A stretch of 5,753 nt of DNA from Solirubrobacteraceae bacterium. Its GTDB lineage: Bacteria > Actinomycetota > Thermoleophilia > Solirubrobacterales > Solirubrobacteraceae. Position numbers and translations under genes: made by a program. Positions 1 to 5,544 of the stretch are shown piece after piece. A model generated the notes under the pieces. That model saw only the letters and a list, made by a program, of their open reading frames with translations, was not told the origin of the DNA and did no database searches. Every line of letters starts with the position of its first letter. Positions within the stretch are counted from its first letter, which is position 1. The stretch is from assembly GCA_025928415.1 (NCBI GenBank), contig JAICJK010000185.1:1-5753 (forward strand), in the 5' to 3' direction.

Positions 1-432
1 CCCTCACCGACGAGCTCGCCGAGCGCCCCGACGGTCTCCTCGATCGGCGTCGAGCGGTCGACGCGGTGCTGGTAGTAGAGGTCGATGTGGTCGAGCCCGA
101 GGCGCCGCAGGGACCCCTCGACTGCCGCGCGAACGTACTCGGGCGTCCCGTCGATCCCGCGCGCCCGCGGGTCGCCCGGGTCGCGGACGATGCCGAACTT
201 CGTCGCGATGAACGCCTCGTCGCGCCGCCCGGCGATCGCCTGCCCGACGAGCTGCTCGTTGGTGTACGGGCCGTACATCAACGAGCATGGTGACGCCGAG
301 ATCCAGCGCGCGGTGGATCGTGCGGATCGCCTCCGCCTCGTCGCGCTTGCCGTAGAAGTCGGACATGCCCATGCAGCCGAGGCCGAGGGCGGAGACGGCC
401 GGCCCGTCCGGCCCGAGGGTGCGCGTTTCCAT
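1..432 (-). pseudogene. Aldo/keto reductase, frameshifted and cut by the window edge
   Basis: This is the N-terminal part of an NADPH-dependent aldo/keto reductase (TIM-barrel oxidoreductase acting on carbonyls, cytosolic). The ATG at 432-430 opens with [20 protein letters not shown] and continues through a GMSDFYG-type segment to ..ALDLGVTML (about 50 residues, ending at 283). The frame then becomes Arg-rich nonsense. The true family sequence resumes in another frame at 278 ([19 protein letters not shown].., FIATKFG, then [13 protein letters not shown], then [15 protein letters not shown]) and stays open to the window edge. Four bases (279-282) stand where the family normally has about twelve encoding D-T-A-D, so the net loss is about 8 nt. 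The catalytic Asp of the DTAxxxY motif is lost, while the Tyr, Lys and His of the tetrad remain in the downstream frame. It is either a real pseudogene or a sequence error. No strong ribosome-binding site is visible. The gene is divergent from the ABC ATPase about 30 nt away. Confidence 0.88.
254..286. repeat. 16-bp near-perfect inverted repeat at the reductase frameshift
   Basis: The arm 254-269 reads GCTCGTTGGTGTACGG. The reverse complement of 271-286 reads GCTCGTTGATGTACGG, with one mismatch (262 versus 278) and a single-base spacer at 270. The central GTACGG/CCGTAC part is expected from the normal Met-Tyr-Gly-Pro-Tyr coding sequence. The outer eight bases on the 279-286 side are not: they replace codons expected for the DTAD motif. 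This suggests that the outer arm was copied from the other arm. Confidence 0.85.
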
Positions 433-539
433 GGACGGAGCTTACGGGCGGCTACGGTGGTGCGATCGCCGCAGCGCTCGACATCCGTGGCCTGGCCAAG
501 ACCTACGAGGACGGCTTCACCGCCCTGCACGACCTCGAC

Positions 540-1196
540 ATGAGCGTCGCCGACGGCGACTTCTTCGGGCTGCTCGGGCCCAACGGCGCGGGCAAGACGA
601 CGCTCATCAGCGCCGTCTGCAACCTGATCCGGGTCACCGCGGGCGAGATCTCGGTCTTCGGCCACCCCCACGGCGAGCTGGCCGCCCGGCGCCTGGTCGG
701 CCTCGCCGAGCAGGACGTCAACCTCGACCGCTTCCTCGACGTCGAGGAGACGCTGCGCTACCACGGCGGCTACTACGGCCTCGACCGCGCCAGGGCGCGG
801 GCCCGGGCGCGCGAGATGATGGACGTCTTCGACCTGCGCGCCAAGGCGCAGGTCCGCGCGCCCAAGCTGTCGGGCGGCATGCGCCGGCGGCTGCTGCTGG
901 CGCGCGCGCTCATGCACGAGCCGCGCCTGGTCATCCTCGACGAGCCGACCGCCGGCGTCGACTTCGAGCTGCGCCTCGAGCTCTGGCGCTACATCCGGCG
1001 CCTGCACGCGCAGGGCACGACGATCCTGCTGACGACGCACTACCTCGAGGAGGCGGAGGAGCTCTGCGAGGAGATCGCGCTCATCCGCTCGGGCCGCGTC
1101 ATCGCCCGCGACACCGCCGACGGGCTGCGGGCGGCCTACGACGCCGGCTCGCTGGCCGACGTCTACGTCAAGGCGATGGGCGCCGCGGCGGCATGA
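540..1196 (+). CDS. ABC-2 type transporter ATP-binding protein (YadG/CcmA-like)
   Basis: This is the ATPase subunit of an ABC-2 exporter, working on the cytosolic face with the permease encoded next. Counting from the ATG at 540, it has Walker [10 protein letters not shown] (13-21), Q-loop Gln58, signature LSGGM (110-114), Walker [11 protein letters not shown] (130-139), D-loop Asp141 and H-loop His167. Start: 540 is the first usable start codon in frame, but coding signal clearly continues upstream. Codons from about 465 read [19 protein letters not shown].. and include the A-loop Tyr (codon 504-506) that stacks on the ATP adenine. A start at 540 would delete the first beta strand. No ATG, GTG or TTG lies in that frame upstream, but GTG codons at 457 and 460 are one frame off. 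A single missing base between 462 and 465 would give MVR(I)AAALDI. The annotated length (218 aa) is therefore probably about 27 residues short. The stop overlaps the next start (ATGA). Confidence 0.9.
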   Translation: MSVADGDFFGLLGPNGAGKTTLISAVCNLIRVTAGEISVFGHPHGELAARRLVGLAEQDVNLDRFLDVEETLRYHGGYYGLDRARARARAREMMDVFDLRAKAQVRAPKLSGGMRRRLLLARALMHEPRLVILDEPTAGVDFELRLELWRYIRRLHAQGTTILLTTHYLEEAEELCEEIALIRSGRVIARDTADGLRAAYDAGSLADVYVKAMGAAAA

Positions 1197-1951
1197 GCGC
1201 CGGGCTTCCGTGGCTCGCCTCCCGGGAGGTCCTGCGCGTCCTGAAGCTGTGGACGCAGACGATCCTCGCCCCGGTCGCCGCGCAGCTGCTGTTCATCCTC
1301 GTGTTCGGCCTGGCCCTGAGCGGCCGGATCCGCAGCGTCGAGGGCGTGCCCTACGACCAGTTCATCGTCCCCGGCCTGACGATCATGGCGATGGTCCAGG
1401 CCGCCTACGCCAACAACTCGAGCTCGGTCTTCCAGGCCCGCTTCGACCGCTACATCAACGACATCCTCGCCGCCCCGATGCGGCCCTGGGAGATCAACCT
1501 CGGCCTCTCGCTGGGCGGGGCGGTGCGCGCGCTGCTGATCGGCGTCGCGCTGCTCGCGGTCGCGCTGCCGGTCACCGGCGCGCCGGTTCACGAGCCACTC
1601 GCCCTGGCGCTCGCGATGCTGCTGGCGCTCGTGCTGTTCAGCGCCCTTGGGGTGGTCGTCGGGATCTACGCCGACACCTGGGACCACGCCGGCTTCGTCA
1701 ACAACCTCCTGATCCTGCCGCTGACCTTCCTCGGCGGGGTCTTCTACTCGGTCGACGTGCTGCCCTCGCCGTGGCACGAGCTCAGCCACGCCAACCCGAT
1801 CTTCTACATCGTGCAGGCGGTGCGCTACGGCTTCCTGGGGACGAGCGACGTGTCGGTCGTGCTCGCCCTCGGCGTGACCGGCGCGCTGGCCGCCGTGATG
1901 GTGGCCTGGAGCTCATGGCTGTTCGCGACGGGCCGTCGGCTCAAGCCCTAG
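1193..1951 (+). CDS. ABC-2 type transporter permease (YadH-like)
   Basis: This is the membrane subunit partnering the upstream ATPase, 252 aa, close to the roughly 256 aa of E. coli YadH. The ATG at 1193 overlaps the ATPase stop (ATGA), a translational-coupling arrangement that indicates a stoichiometric pair. About six hydrophobic segments are visible: roughly 22-42, 56-75, 100-127, 134-158, 168-187 and 219-244. The ABC-2 family signature [16 protein letters not shown] lies at 176-191, followed by the usual ..[16 protein letters not shown] region. The loop 78-100 ([20 protein letters not shown]) resembles the conserved cytosolic coupling region of YadH-type permeases. The family exports drugs, polysaccharides or lipids, and the substrate here cannot be read from sequence. 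The 3' end overlaps the next gene by 37 nt. Confidence 0.92.
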   Translation: MSAGLPWLASREVLRVLKLWTQTILAPVAAQLLFILVFGLALSGRIRSVEGVPYDQFIVPGLTIMAMVQAAYANNSSSVFQARFDRYINDILAAPMRPWEINLGLSLGGAVRALLIGVALLAVALPVTGAPVHEPLALALAMLLALVLFSALGVVVGIYADTWDHAGFVNNLLILPLTFLGGVFYSVDVLPSPWHELSHANPIFYIVQAVRYGFLGTSDVSVVLALGVTGALAAVMVAWSSWLFATGRRLKP

Positions 1952-2817
1952 CCCGGCGGCGCGCGGCGCGGGCGCCGGCGTGGATGCTCGTCGTCGCCGG
2001 CGGGACCTCGGTCCAGTTCGGGGCCGCGCTGGCCGCCACGATCTTCGACGAGCTCGGCCCGGGCGGGGCGTCGCTGCTGCGCCTCGGCTTCGCCGCGGTG
2101 GTGCTGATGGCGCTGTGGCGCCCGCGCGTGCGCGCGCTCTCGCGCGAGCAGGTCCGCCTCGCGCTGGCCTTCGGCCTGACCCTCGGCGCGATGAACCTGT
2201 CCTTCTACGAGGCGCTGGACCGCCTGCCGCTCGGCGTCGCGGTCACGATCGAGTTCGCCGGGCCGCTCGCCGTCGCCGTCTTCGGCTCGCGCCATCGCGG
2301 CGACCTCGCGTGGGCGGCGCTGGCCGCCGTGGGCATCGTCCTGCTCGCCGACCCGGGCGGCGGCACCGTCGACGCCCTCGGGCTCGTGCTGATCCTCGTC
2401 GCGGGCGCCTGCTGGGCGGGCTACATCCTGCTCGCCCAGCGCGCCGGGGAGCGCTTCAGCGGCGGGAACGGGCTGGCGCTGGCGGCGGTCGTGGCGACGC
2501 TGGTCCCGCTCGGCCCGGGCGTGGCGCAGGCGGGCGGCGCGCTGCTGCACGGCGGCGTGCTGCTCACGGGGCTGGCCGTCGCGATGCTCAGCTCGGTCAT
2601 CCCCTACTCGCTGGAGCTCGAGGCGCTGCGCCGCATCCCGGTCAACGTGTTCGGCGTGCTGATGAGCCTCGAGCCGGCGATCGCCGCGCTCGCCGGCTTC
2701 GTCGTCCTCGGGCAGGCGCTCGGCGCGCGCGAGCTGACCGCGATGGCGTGCGTCGTGGTGGCGAGCATCGGCATCACCCGCCAGGCCGGCGCGCGGCCGC
2801 CGGTGGACCCCGCCTGA
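1915..2817 (+). CDS. rhtA: EamA/DMT-family exporter, RhtA-like (threonine/homoserine efflux)
   Basis: This is a predicted inner-membrane exporter of the drug/metabolite transporter superfamily, 300 aa, against about 295 for E. coli RhtA, which exports threonine and homoserine. It is hydrophobic throughout, compatible with ten membrane segments and two EamA repeats. RhtA-like landmarks are an early GGTSVQFGAALA segment, a mid-protein stretch with PLGVAVTIEFAGPLAVAVFG, ACWAGYILLAQRAG, then MLSSVIPYSLELEALRRIP and VFGVLMSLEPAIAALAGFV. The ATG at 1915 is chosen because it gives family length and a 37-nt overlap with the permease gene. GGAG at 1908-1911 is close to it (3-nt spacing). The ATG at 1984 (residue 24) is the alternative and would begin directly at the first membrane helix. 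It is probably co-transcribed with the ABC genes. The substrate is inferred from family resemblance, so the gene symbol is tentative. Confidence 0.87.
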   Translation: MAVRDGPSAQALARRRAARAPAWMLVVAGGTSVQFGAALAATIFDELGPGGASLLRLGFAAVVLMALWRPRVRALSREQVRLALAFGLTLGAMNLSFYEALDRLPLGVAVTIEFAGPLAVAVFGSRHRGDLAWAALAAVGIVLLADPGGGTVDALGLVLILVAGACWAGYILLAQRAGERFSGGNGLALAAVVATLVPLGPGVAQAGGALLHGGVLLTGLAVAMLSSVIPYSLELEALRRIPVNVFGVLMSLEPAIAALAGFVVLGQALGARELTAMACVVVASIGITRQAGARPPVDPA

Positions 2818-2852
2818 GCCTCGGGCCGGCCGGCGCGGGCGCCGCACCTGGG

Positions 2853-3434
2853 ATGCTCCCCGTCGGCGTGCTCCCGCTCAACCTGCCCAACCTGCTGACC
2901 GTCCTGCGCATCCTGCTCGTGCCGGTGCTGGTCGTGGCGCTGCTCGGGGAGACCGCGAACGGCGACCTCTACGCGGCGATCGTCTTCGTCGCCGCGTCGC
3001 TGACCGACGCGGTCGACGGCTACCTCGCGCGGCGCTCGAACGCGATCACGACGTTCGGCAAGCTCATGGACCCGGTCGCCGACAAGCTGCTGATCCTCGC
3101 CGCGCTGCTGTCGCTGGTCTCGCTGGACCGCCTCCCGGCCTGGGTCGCGATGGTCATCATCGCCCGCGAGTTCGCGGTGACCGCGACGCGGATGGCGGCG
3201 ACCGCGCAGGGCGTCGTCATCGCCGCGAACTGGTGGGGGAAGGCCAAGACGGTCGTGCAGGTCGCCTGCGTGCTGTGCCTGATCGCGGAGGACGGCTCGC
3301 CCGCCTGGCTCGACGGGCTCGTCTACCTGACCGTCGCGATCACGATCATCTCCGGCGTCGACTACTTCTTCGGGCTGCGGCGGCTGCTGCGCGAGGCCGA
3401 GCACCGGCGCCGCCACGAGCCCACGACGCCCTGA
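2853..3434 (+). CDS. pgsA: CDP-diacylglycerol--glycerol-3-phosphate 3-phosphatidyltransferase
   Basis: This membrane enzyme makes phosphatidylglycerol phosphate from CDP-diacylglycerol and glycerol 3-phosphate, the committed step to phosphatidylglycerol and cardiolipin. The 193-aa length compares with about 182 in E. coli. It opens with the characteristic LNLPNLLTVLRILLVP (9-24). It carries the complete CDP-alcohol phosphotransferase signature D-x2-D-G-x2-A-R-x8-G-x3-D-x3-D: Asp52, Asp55, Gly56, Ala59, Arg60, Gly69, Asp73 and Asp77. Several hydrophobic helices follow, and the C-terminal tail is basic. The ATG at 2853 is preferred. An in-frame GTG at 2868 would give a protein beginning five residues later, right before the conserved region, and neither start has a clear ribosome-binding site. 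It lies 35 nt after the exporter gene, probably in the same transcript. Related actinobacterial phosphatidylinositol-phosphate synthases share the motif, but the NLPNLLTVLRI start favours PgsA. Confidence 0.93.
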   Translation: MLPVGVLPLNLPNLLTVLRILLVPVLVVALLGETANGDLYAAIVFVAASLTDAVDGYLARRSNAITTFGKLMDPVADKLLILAALLSLVSLDRLPAWVAMVIIAREFAVTATRMAATAQGVVIAANWWGKAKTVVQVACVLCLIAEDGSPAWLDGLVYLTVAITIISGVDYFFGLRRLLREAEHRRRHEPTTP

Positions 3435-3483
3435 GCCACCCGGCGCGCCGTCCTCAAGGTGCGTCGTCGCGTCGCCGATCACC

Positions 3484-4305
3484 GTGGCCATGGAGCCACA
3501 TCGGCCGTCCGTCGCTCCCCCCGGCTGGCTGCCGCCGCGATCACCCTCCCTGCCGGCGCCGCCGAGCGCCGCGCCCACGGCGGTCACCCGGGCGCCCGAC
3601 GCCGCGATGCGCGGCCGCGTGAACGCGGCGATCGCCGATCAGCTGCTCCTCGGCGTCCTGGGCGCCGTGGCCGGCGCGCTGCTGGCCCCGGCCGCCGGCA
3701 CCGCGACCGCGGTCGTCCTGCTCATCGCCGCCTGGCTGGTGGCCGTGACGGTGTTCGAGGCCAACGGCGGCCAGACGCCGGGCAAGCGCTGGGCCGGCGT
3801 CCGCGTCGTCGCCCGTGACGGCGGGCCGATCACCGCGCGCCAGGCGCTCGTCCGCAACGCGGCGCGGGTGCTGGACGCGGTCCCGGCCCTCTACGCCTCG
3901 GGGCTGATCACGATGCTCGTGACCGGCGCGCGCCGCCAGCGCATCGGCGACGTGCTCGCGGGCACCCAGGTCGTCCCGGCGGGCGGCGCGGCGCGGACGC
4001 TGCGCTCCTCGCGCGCGCTGCTGCCCGCGCTCACCGCGGTCGCGGTGCTCGTCTCCGTGGGCGGCGTCGCGCTCAAGGCGACCGAGCATCCGGCCGCACC
4101 GGCCGCGGACAGCGCCCCGTTCACCGACGCCGGCGCCCTGCTCGCGTTCCAGGCGTGCGCCGCGCGCCACGTCCCGGCGACGGGGACGTTCGCGGCGCCG
4201 CAGGTCCGGCGGCTGGCGACCGCGCTGCTCGCGGACCCCTCGCAGCCGGCGCTGCCGCCCGAGCTGCGGGCGCGCCTGGCGCCCTGCGCGCGCCTCGTGC
4301 GCTAA
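3484..4305 (+). CDS. RDD-family membrane protein with extracytoplasmic C-terminal tail
   Basis: This is an RDD-domain membrane protein, 273 aa, of unknown molecular function; some relatives have been linked to ion exchange or stress. Residues 1-40 form a Pro/Ala-rich, probably cytosolic N-terminus. The RDD domain spans about 42-165: RVNAAIADQLLL (Arg45, Asp52) leads into two hydrophobic segments (about 53-70 and 73-91), followed by GGQTPGKRWAGVRVV (95-109), RNAARVLDAVPALY (124-137) and the terminal RRQRIGDVLAGTQVV (150-164). A fourth hydrophobic helix (about 177-197) is followed by a tail of roughly 75 residues with just two cysteines (Cys225, Cys268), which could form a disulfide if exported. 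GTG 3484 and ATG 3490 are equally possible starts, two codons apart, and neither has a good ribosome-binding site. It follows pgsA by 49 nt and may be read from the same transcript. It converges on the cyclohydrolase gene. Confidence 0.82.
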   Translation: MAMEPHRPSVAPPGWLPPRSPSLPAPPSAAPTAVTRAPDAAMRGRVNAAIADQLLLGVLGAVAGALLAPAAGTATAVVLLIAAWLVAVTVFEANGGQTPGKRWAGVRVVARDGGPITARQALVRNAARVLDAVPALYASGLITMLVTGARRQRIGDVLAGTQVVPAGGAARTLRSSRALLPALTAVAVLVSVGGVALKATEHPAAPAADSAPFTDAGALLAFQACAARHVPATGTFAAPQVRRLATALLADPSQPALPPELRARLAPCARLVR

Positions 4306-4329
4306 CCGCGGGGCGCTAGGCGCCCGCGG
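4306..4329. terminator. Bidirectional GC-rich hairpin between convergent genes
   Basis: An inverted repeat pairs CCGCGGG (4306-4312) with 4323-4329 and CGC (4314-4316) with 4320-4322. One G bulges at 4313 and the loop is a TAG triplet, giving a 10-bp GC-only stem. It begins right after the RDD stop (4303-4305) and contains the stop codon of the opposing gene (4316-4318). No T-tract follows on either strand, so it is a candidate U-less terminator as often seen in high-GC actinobacteria. Function is inferred from position and structure. Confidence 0.5.
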
Positions 4330-5320
4330 CGTCGAGCCACTCGCGCCGCGAGACGTGATGGCGCAGGTGCTCGCCCGTCGCGATCTCGTGGCGCAGCTCG
4401 CCGAGCAGCCCGAACCGCTCGGCCACCACGTTGTGCTGATGGATCGTCTCGAGGTTCTCCTGGCGCGCGGAGACGAACGTGTCGGGCCCCAGCGCGCCGT
4501 AGCCGTCGAGCACCCCGCGGATCATCTCGCGCACGCAGTCCTCGACGAACCGCGGGCGGCGATGGGCGCGCTCGACGACGGCGCCCTCGTCGGAGCGCTT
4601 CATCAGCTCGTAGATCTCGCTGGACATCGACTCCTCGACGATCGCGACGAGCTGATGGGCCTCGAGGACGACGTCGCTGCCCTCGGGCACGCCGATGTGC
4701 AGCGTGCCGATGCCGCGCTGGTTGTGGGTGGCGACGGGGACGTGCTCGAGGATGCGGCCGATCTGCTCCTCGTCGAAGCCGTCGGCCAGCAGCCGCTCGC
4801 GCGCCGAGGCGGCGACGAGCCCCTGCGCGCACGGGCAGGCCGTCATGCCCTGCGCGGCCACGCCGACCAGCCGGCGCGTCCCGCGCTCGGAGGCCACGGC
4901 GCTGCCGAACAGCGTGAAGATCTCCTGCGTGGCGATGCCCGACACGGGCGCCGGCTTCTCCTCGGGGTAGCGCGCCTCGATCGTCACCTCGGCGCGCAGC
5001 GCGTCCTGGCGCTCGCGGACGATCTCCGCGATGCGCTCCGCGAGCGTCTCGGCGCGGAACGCGCTCGTCCCGAGGATCACCTCGCCGATCGCCTCGTTGA
5101 CGACCTCCTCGAAGCGCGACATGTGCGCGCCCTTCTGTTGCGGCCCGAGGTCGACGAAGCACGCCAGCCGCGCGGAGAAGAGCTGCTCGTCCCCGCGCGC
5201 GTCGCTGATGCGGATCACCTTCTCGACGCCCGTCACGCCCACGCGCGAGAGCGAGACCTGGAGTGTCGGCAGCGACGCCTGGACGTCCGGCAGCCCGATG
5301 GTGGTGTTCGCGGGTTCCAT
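4316..5320 (-). CDS. folE2: GTP cyclohydrolase, FolE2/MptA family (type IB)
   Basis: This cytosolic metal-dependent enzyme opens GTP to start pterin synthesis. Bacterial FolE2 forms dihydroneopterin triphosphate for folate, while archaeal MptA forms the 2',3'-cyclic phosphate. The 334 aa cover the whole family: LPDVQASLPTLQVSLSRVGV (10-29), FVDLGPQQKGAHMSR (55-69), GMTACPCAQ (158-166), VATHNQRGIGTLHI (196-209), MSSEIYELMKRSDE (232-245), RAHRRPRFVEDCVREM (251-266) and ETIHQHNVVAER (291-302). The Cys of TACPC, His199, a Glu in the 235-245 region and the His pair 294/296 are the likely metal or catalytic residues by family analogy. The CPCAQ, ATHNQRG and RSDE..VEDCVREM segments look more like archaeal MptA than like typical proteobacterial FolE2, so the exact product is uncertain. 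The ATG at 5320 puts the start just before the conserved region, and no Shine-Dalgarno is visible. No AT-rich Zur-like box is seen upstream. Confidence 0.92.
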   Translation of the reverse strand: MEPANTTIGLPDVQASLPTLQVSLSRVGVTGVEKVIRISDARGDEQLFSARLACFVDLGPQQKGAHMSRFEEVVNEAIGEVILGTSAFRAETLAERIAEIVRERQDALRAEVTIEARYPEEKPAPVSGIATQEIFTLFGSAVASERGTRRLVGVAAQGMTACPCAQGLVAASARERLLADGFDEEQIGRILEHVPVATHNQRGIGTLHIGVPEGSDVVLEAHQLVAIVEESMSSEIYELMKRSDEGAVVERAHRRPRFVEDCVREMIRGVLDGYGALGPDTFVSARQENLETIHQHNVVAERFGLLGELRHEIATGEHLRHHVSRREWLDAAGA

Positions 5321-5345
5321 GTTCGACTCGGATCAAGCGTAGCGG

Positions 5346-5357
5346 TGTGCTATCACT
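5346..5357 (+). promoter_or_regulatory. Possible extended -10 promoter element for rpoD
   Basis: TGTGCTATCACT is one of the few A/T-containing hexamer contexts in the folE2-rpoD intergenic region. It resembles an extended -10 (TGn-TATCAC, with TG at 5348-5349). No good -35 lies 16-18 nt upstream. If used, transcription would begin near 5362-5364 and leave a leader of about 180 nt before rpoD. Confidence 0.25.
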
Positions 5358-5361
5358 CCGC

Positions 5362-5544
5362 CCCTGGCTGGATGCCCCTCCGGTGCTACCCGGAGGACGA
5401 AGGCTCAGCTCCTCGCGACGCACGTCGCGGCCCGCGCCCAGGCGCACTCGCAGAAGGTCTCAGAGGGAAGTACCAAGAGGGTTCAGGAGAGGGAGGGCGC
5501 CCCAGTGGGGTGCTCTGCGCAACTGCGGAGTAGGGGAACGGGGC
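5362..5544 (+). promoter_or_regulatory. Hairpin-rich 5' leader region of rpoD
   Basis: This non-coding stretch lies between the divergent folE2 and rpoD genes. It holds successive potential hairpins: 5377-5383/5390-5396 (7 bp, CCTCCGG arm, 6-nt loop), 5414-5419/5424-5429 (6 bp, GCAC loop), 5434-5437/5442-5445 (4 bp), 5497-5503/5507-5513 (7 bp with one G-U, loop AGT) and 5514-5518/5525-5529 (5 bp with one G-U). Between 5451 and 5497 the sequence turns purine-rich with several GGG runs and fewer C residues than its surroundings. It matches no riboswitch class I can recall. An ATG at 5372 could open a 53-codon frame ending at 5533, but its composition does not look like protein. Confidence 0.4.

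Noticed and set aside
365..1192. Long upstream extension of the permease reading frame
   Set aside because: The extension is Arg-rich nonsense read out of frame through the ABC ATPase gene. The permease proper starts at the ATG at 1193 overlapping the ATPase stop.
3439..3483. Possible terminator or promoter between pgsA and the RDD gene
   Set aside because: CGGCGCGCCG at 3440-3449 is a loopless palindrome that cannot form a usable hairpin, and I see no credible -10/-35 pair.
1948..4170. Several long minus-strand open frames opposite the exporter, pgsA and RDD genes
   Set aside because: The translations are dominated by Arg, Asp, Glu, Gln and His repeats typical of the complement of GC-rich genes, and all overlap well-supported plus-strand genes.
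5465..5497. Possible G-quadruplex from four GGG runs
   Set aside because: Loops of 11, 9 and 1 nt make a stable quadruplex unlikely, and GGG runs are common at this base composition.
4355..5533. Long plus-strand open frame of 392 codons opposite the GTP cyclohydrolase gene
   Set aside because: It is antisense to a clear, complete enzyme gene, its translation is low-complexity (Asp/Leu/Arg/Ala-rich) with no recognisable motif, and GC-rich codon use routinely opens such frames.
5372..5533. A 53-codon open frame in the rpoD leader
   Set aside because: It has no ribosome-binding site, composition is Gly/Arg/Pro-rich, and it covers inverted repeats better explained as RNA structure. A leader peptide is not excluded, but nothing supports one.
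5321..5544. Known riboswitch classes (TPP, cobalamin, SAM, c-di-AMP, yybP-ykoY, THF, fluoride) in either orientation
   Set aside because: I could not find the conserved core sequences of any of these on either strand. The GGGGA and GAGTAG fragments alone are not enough.
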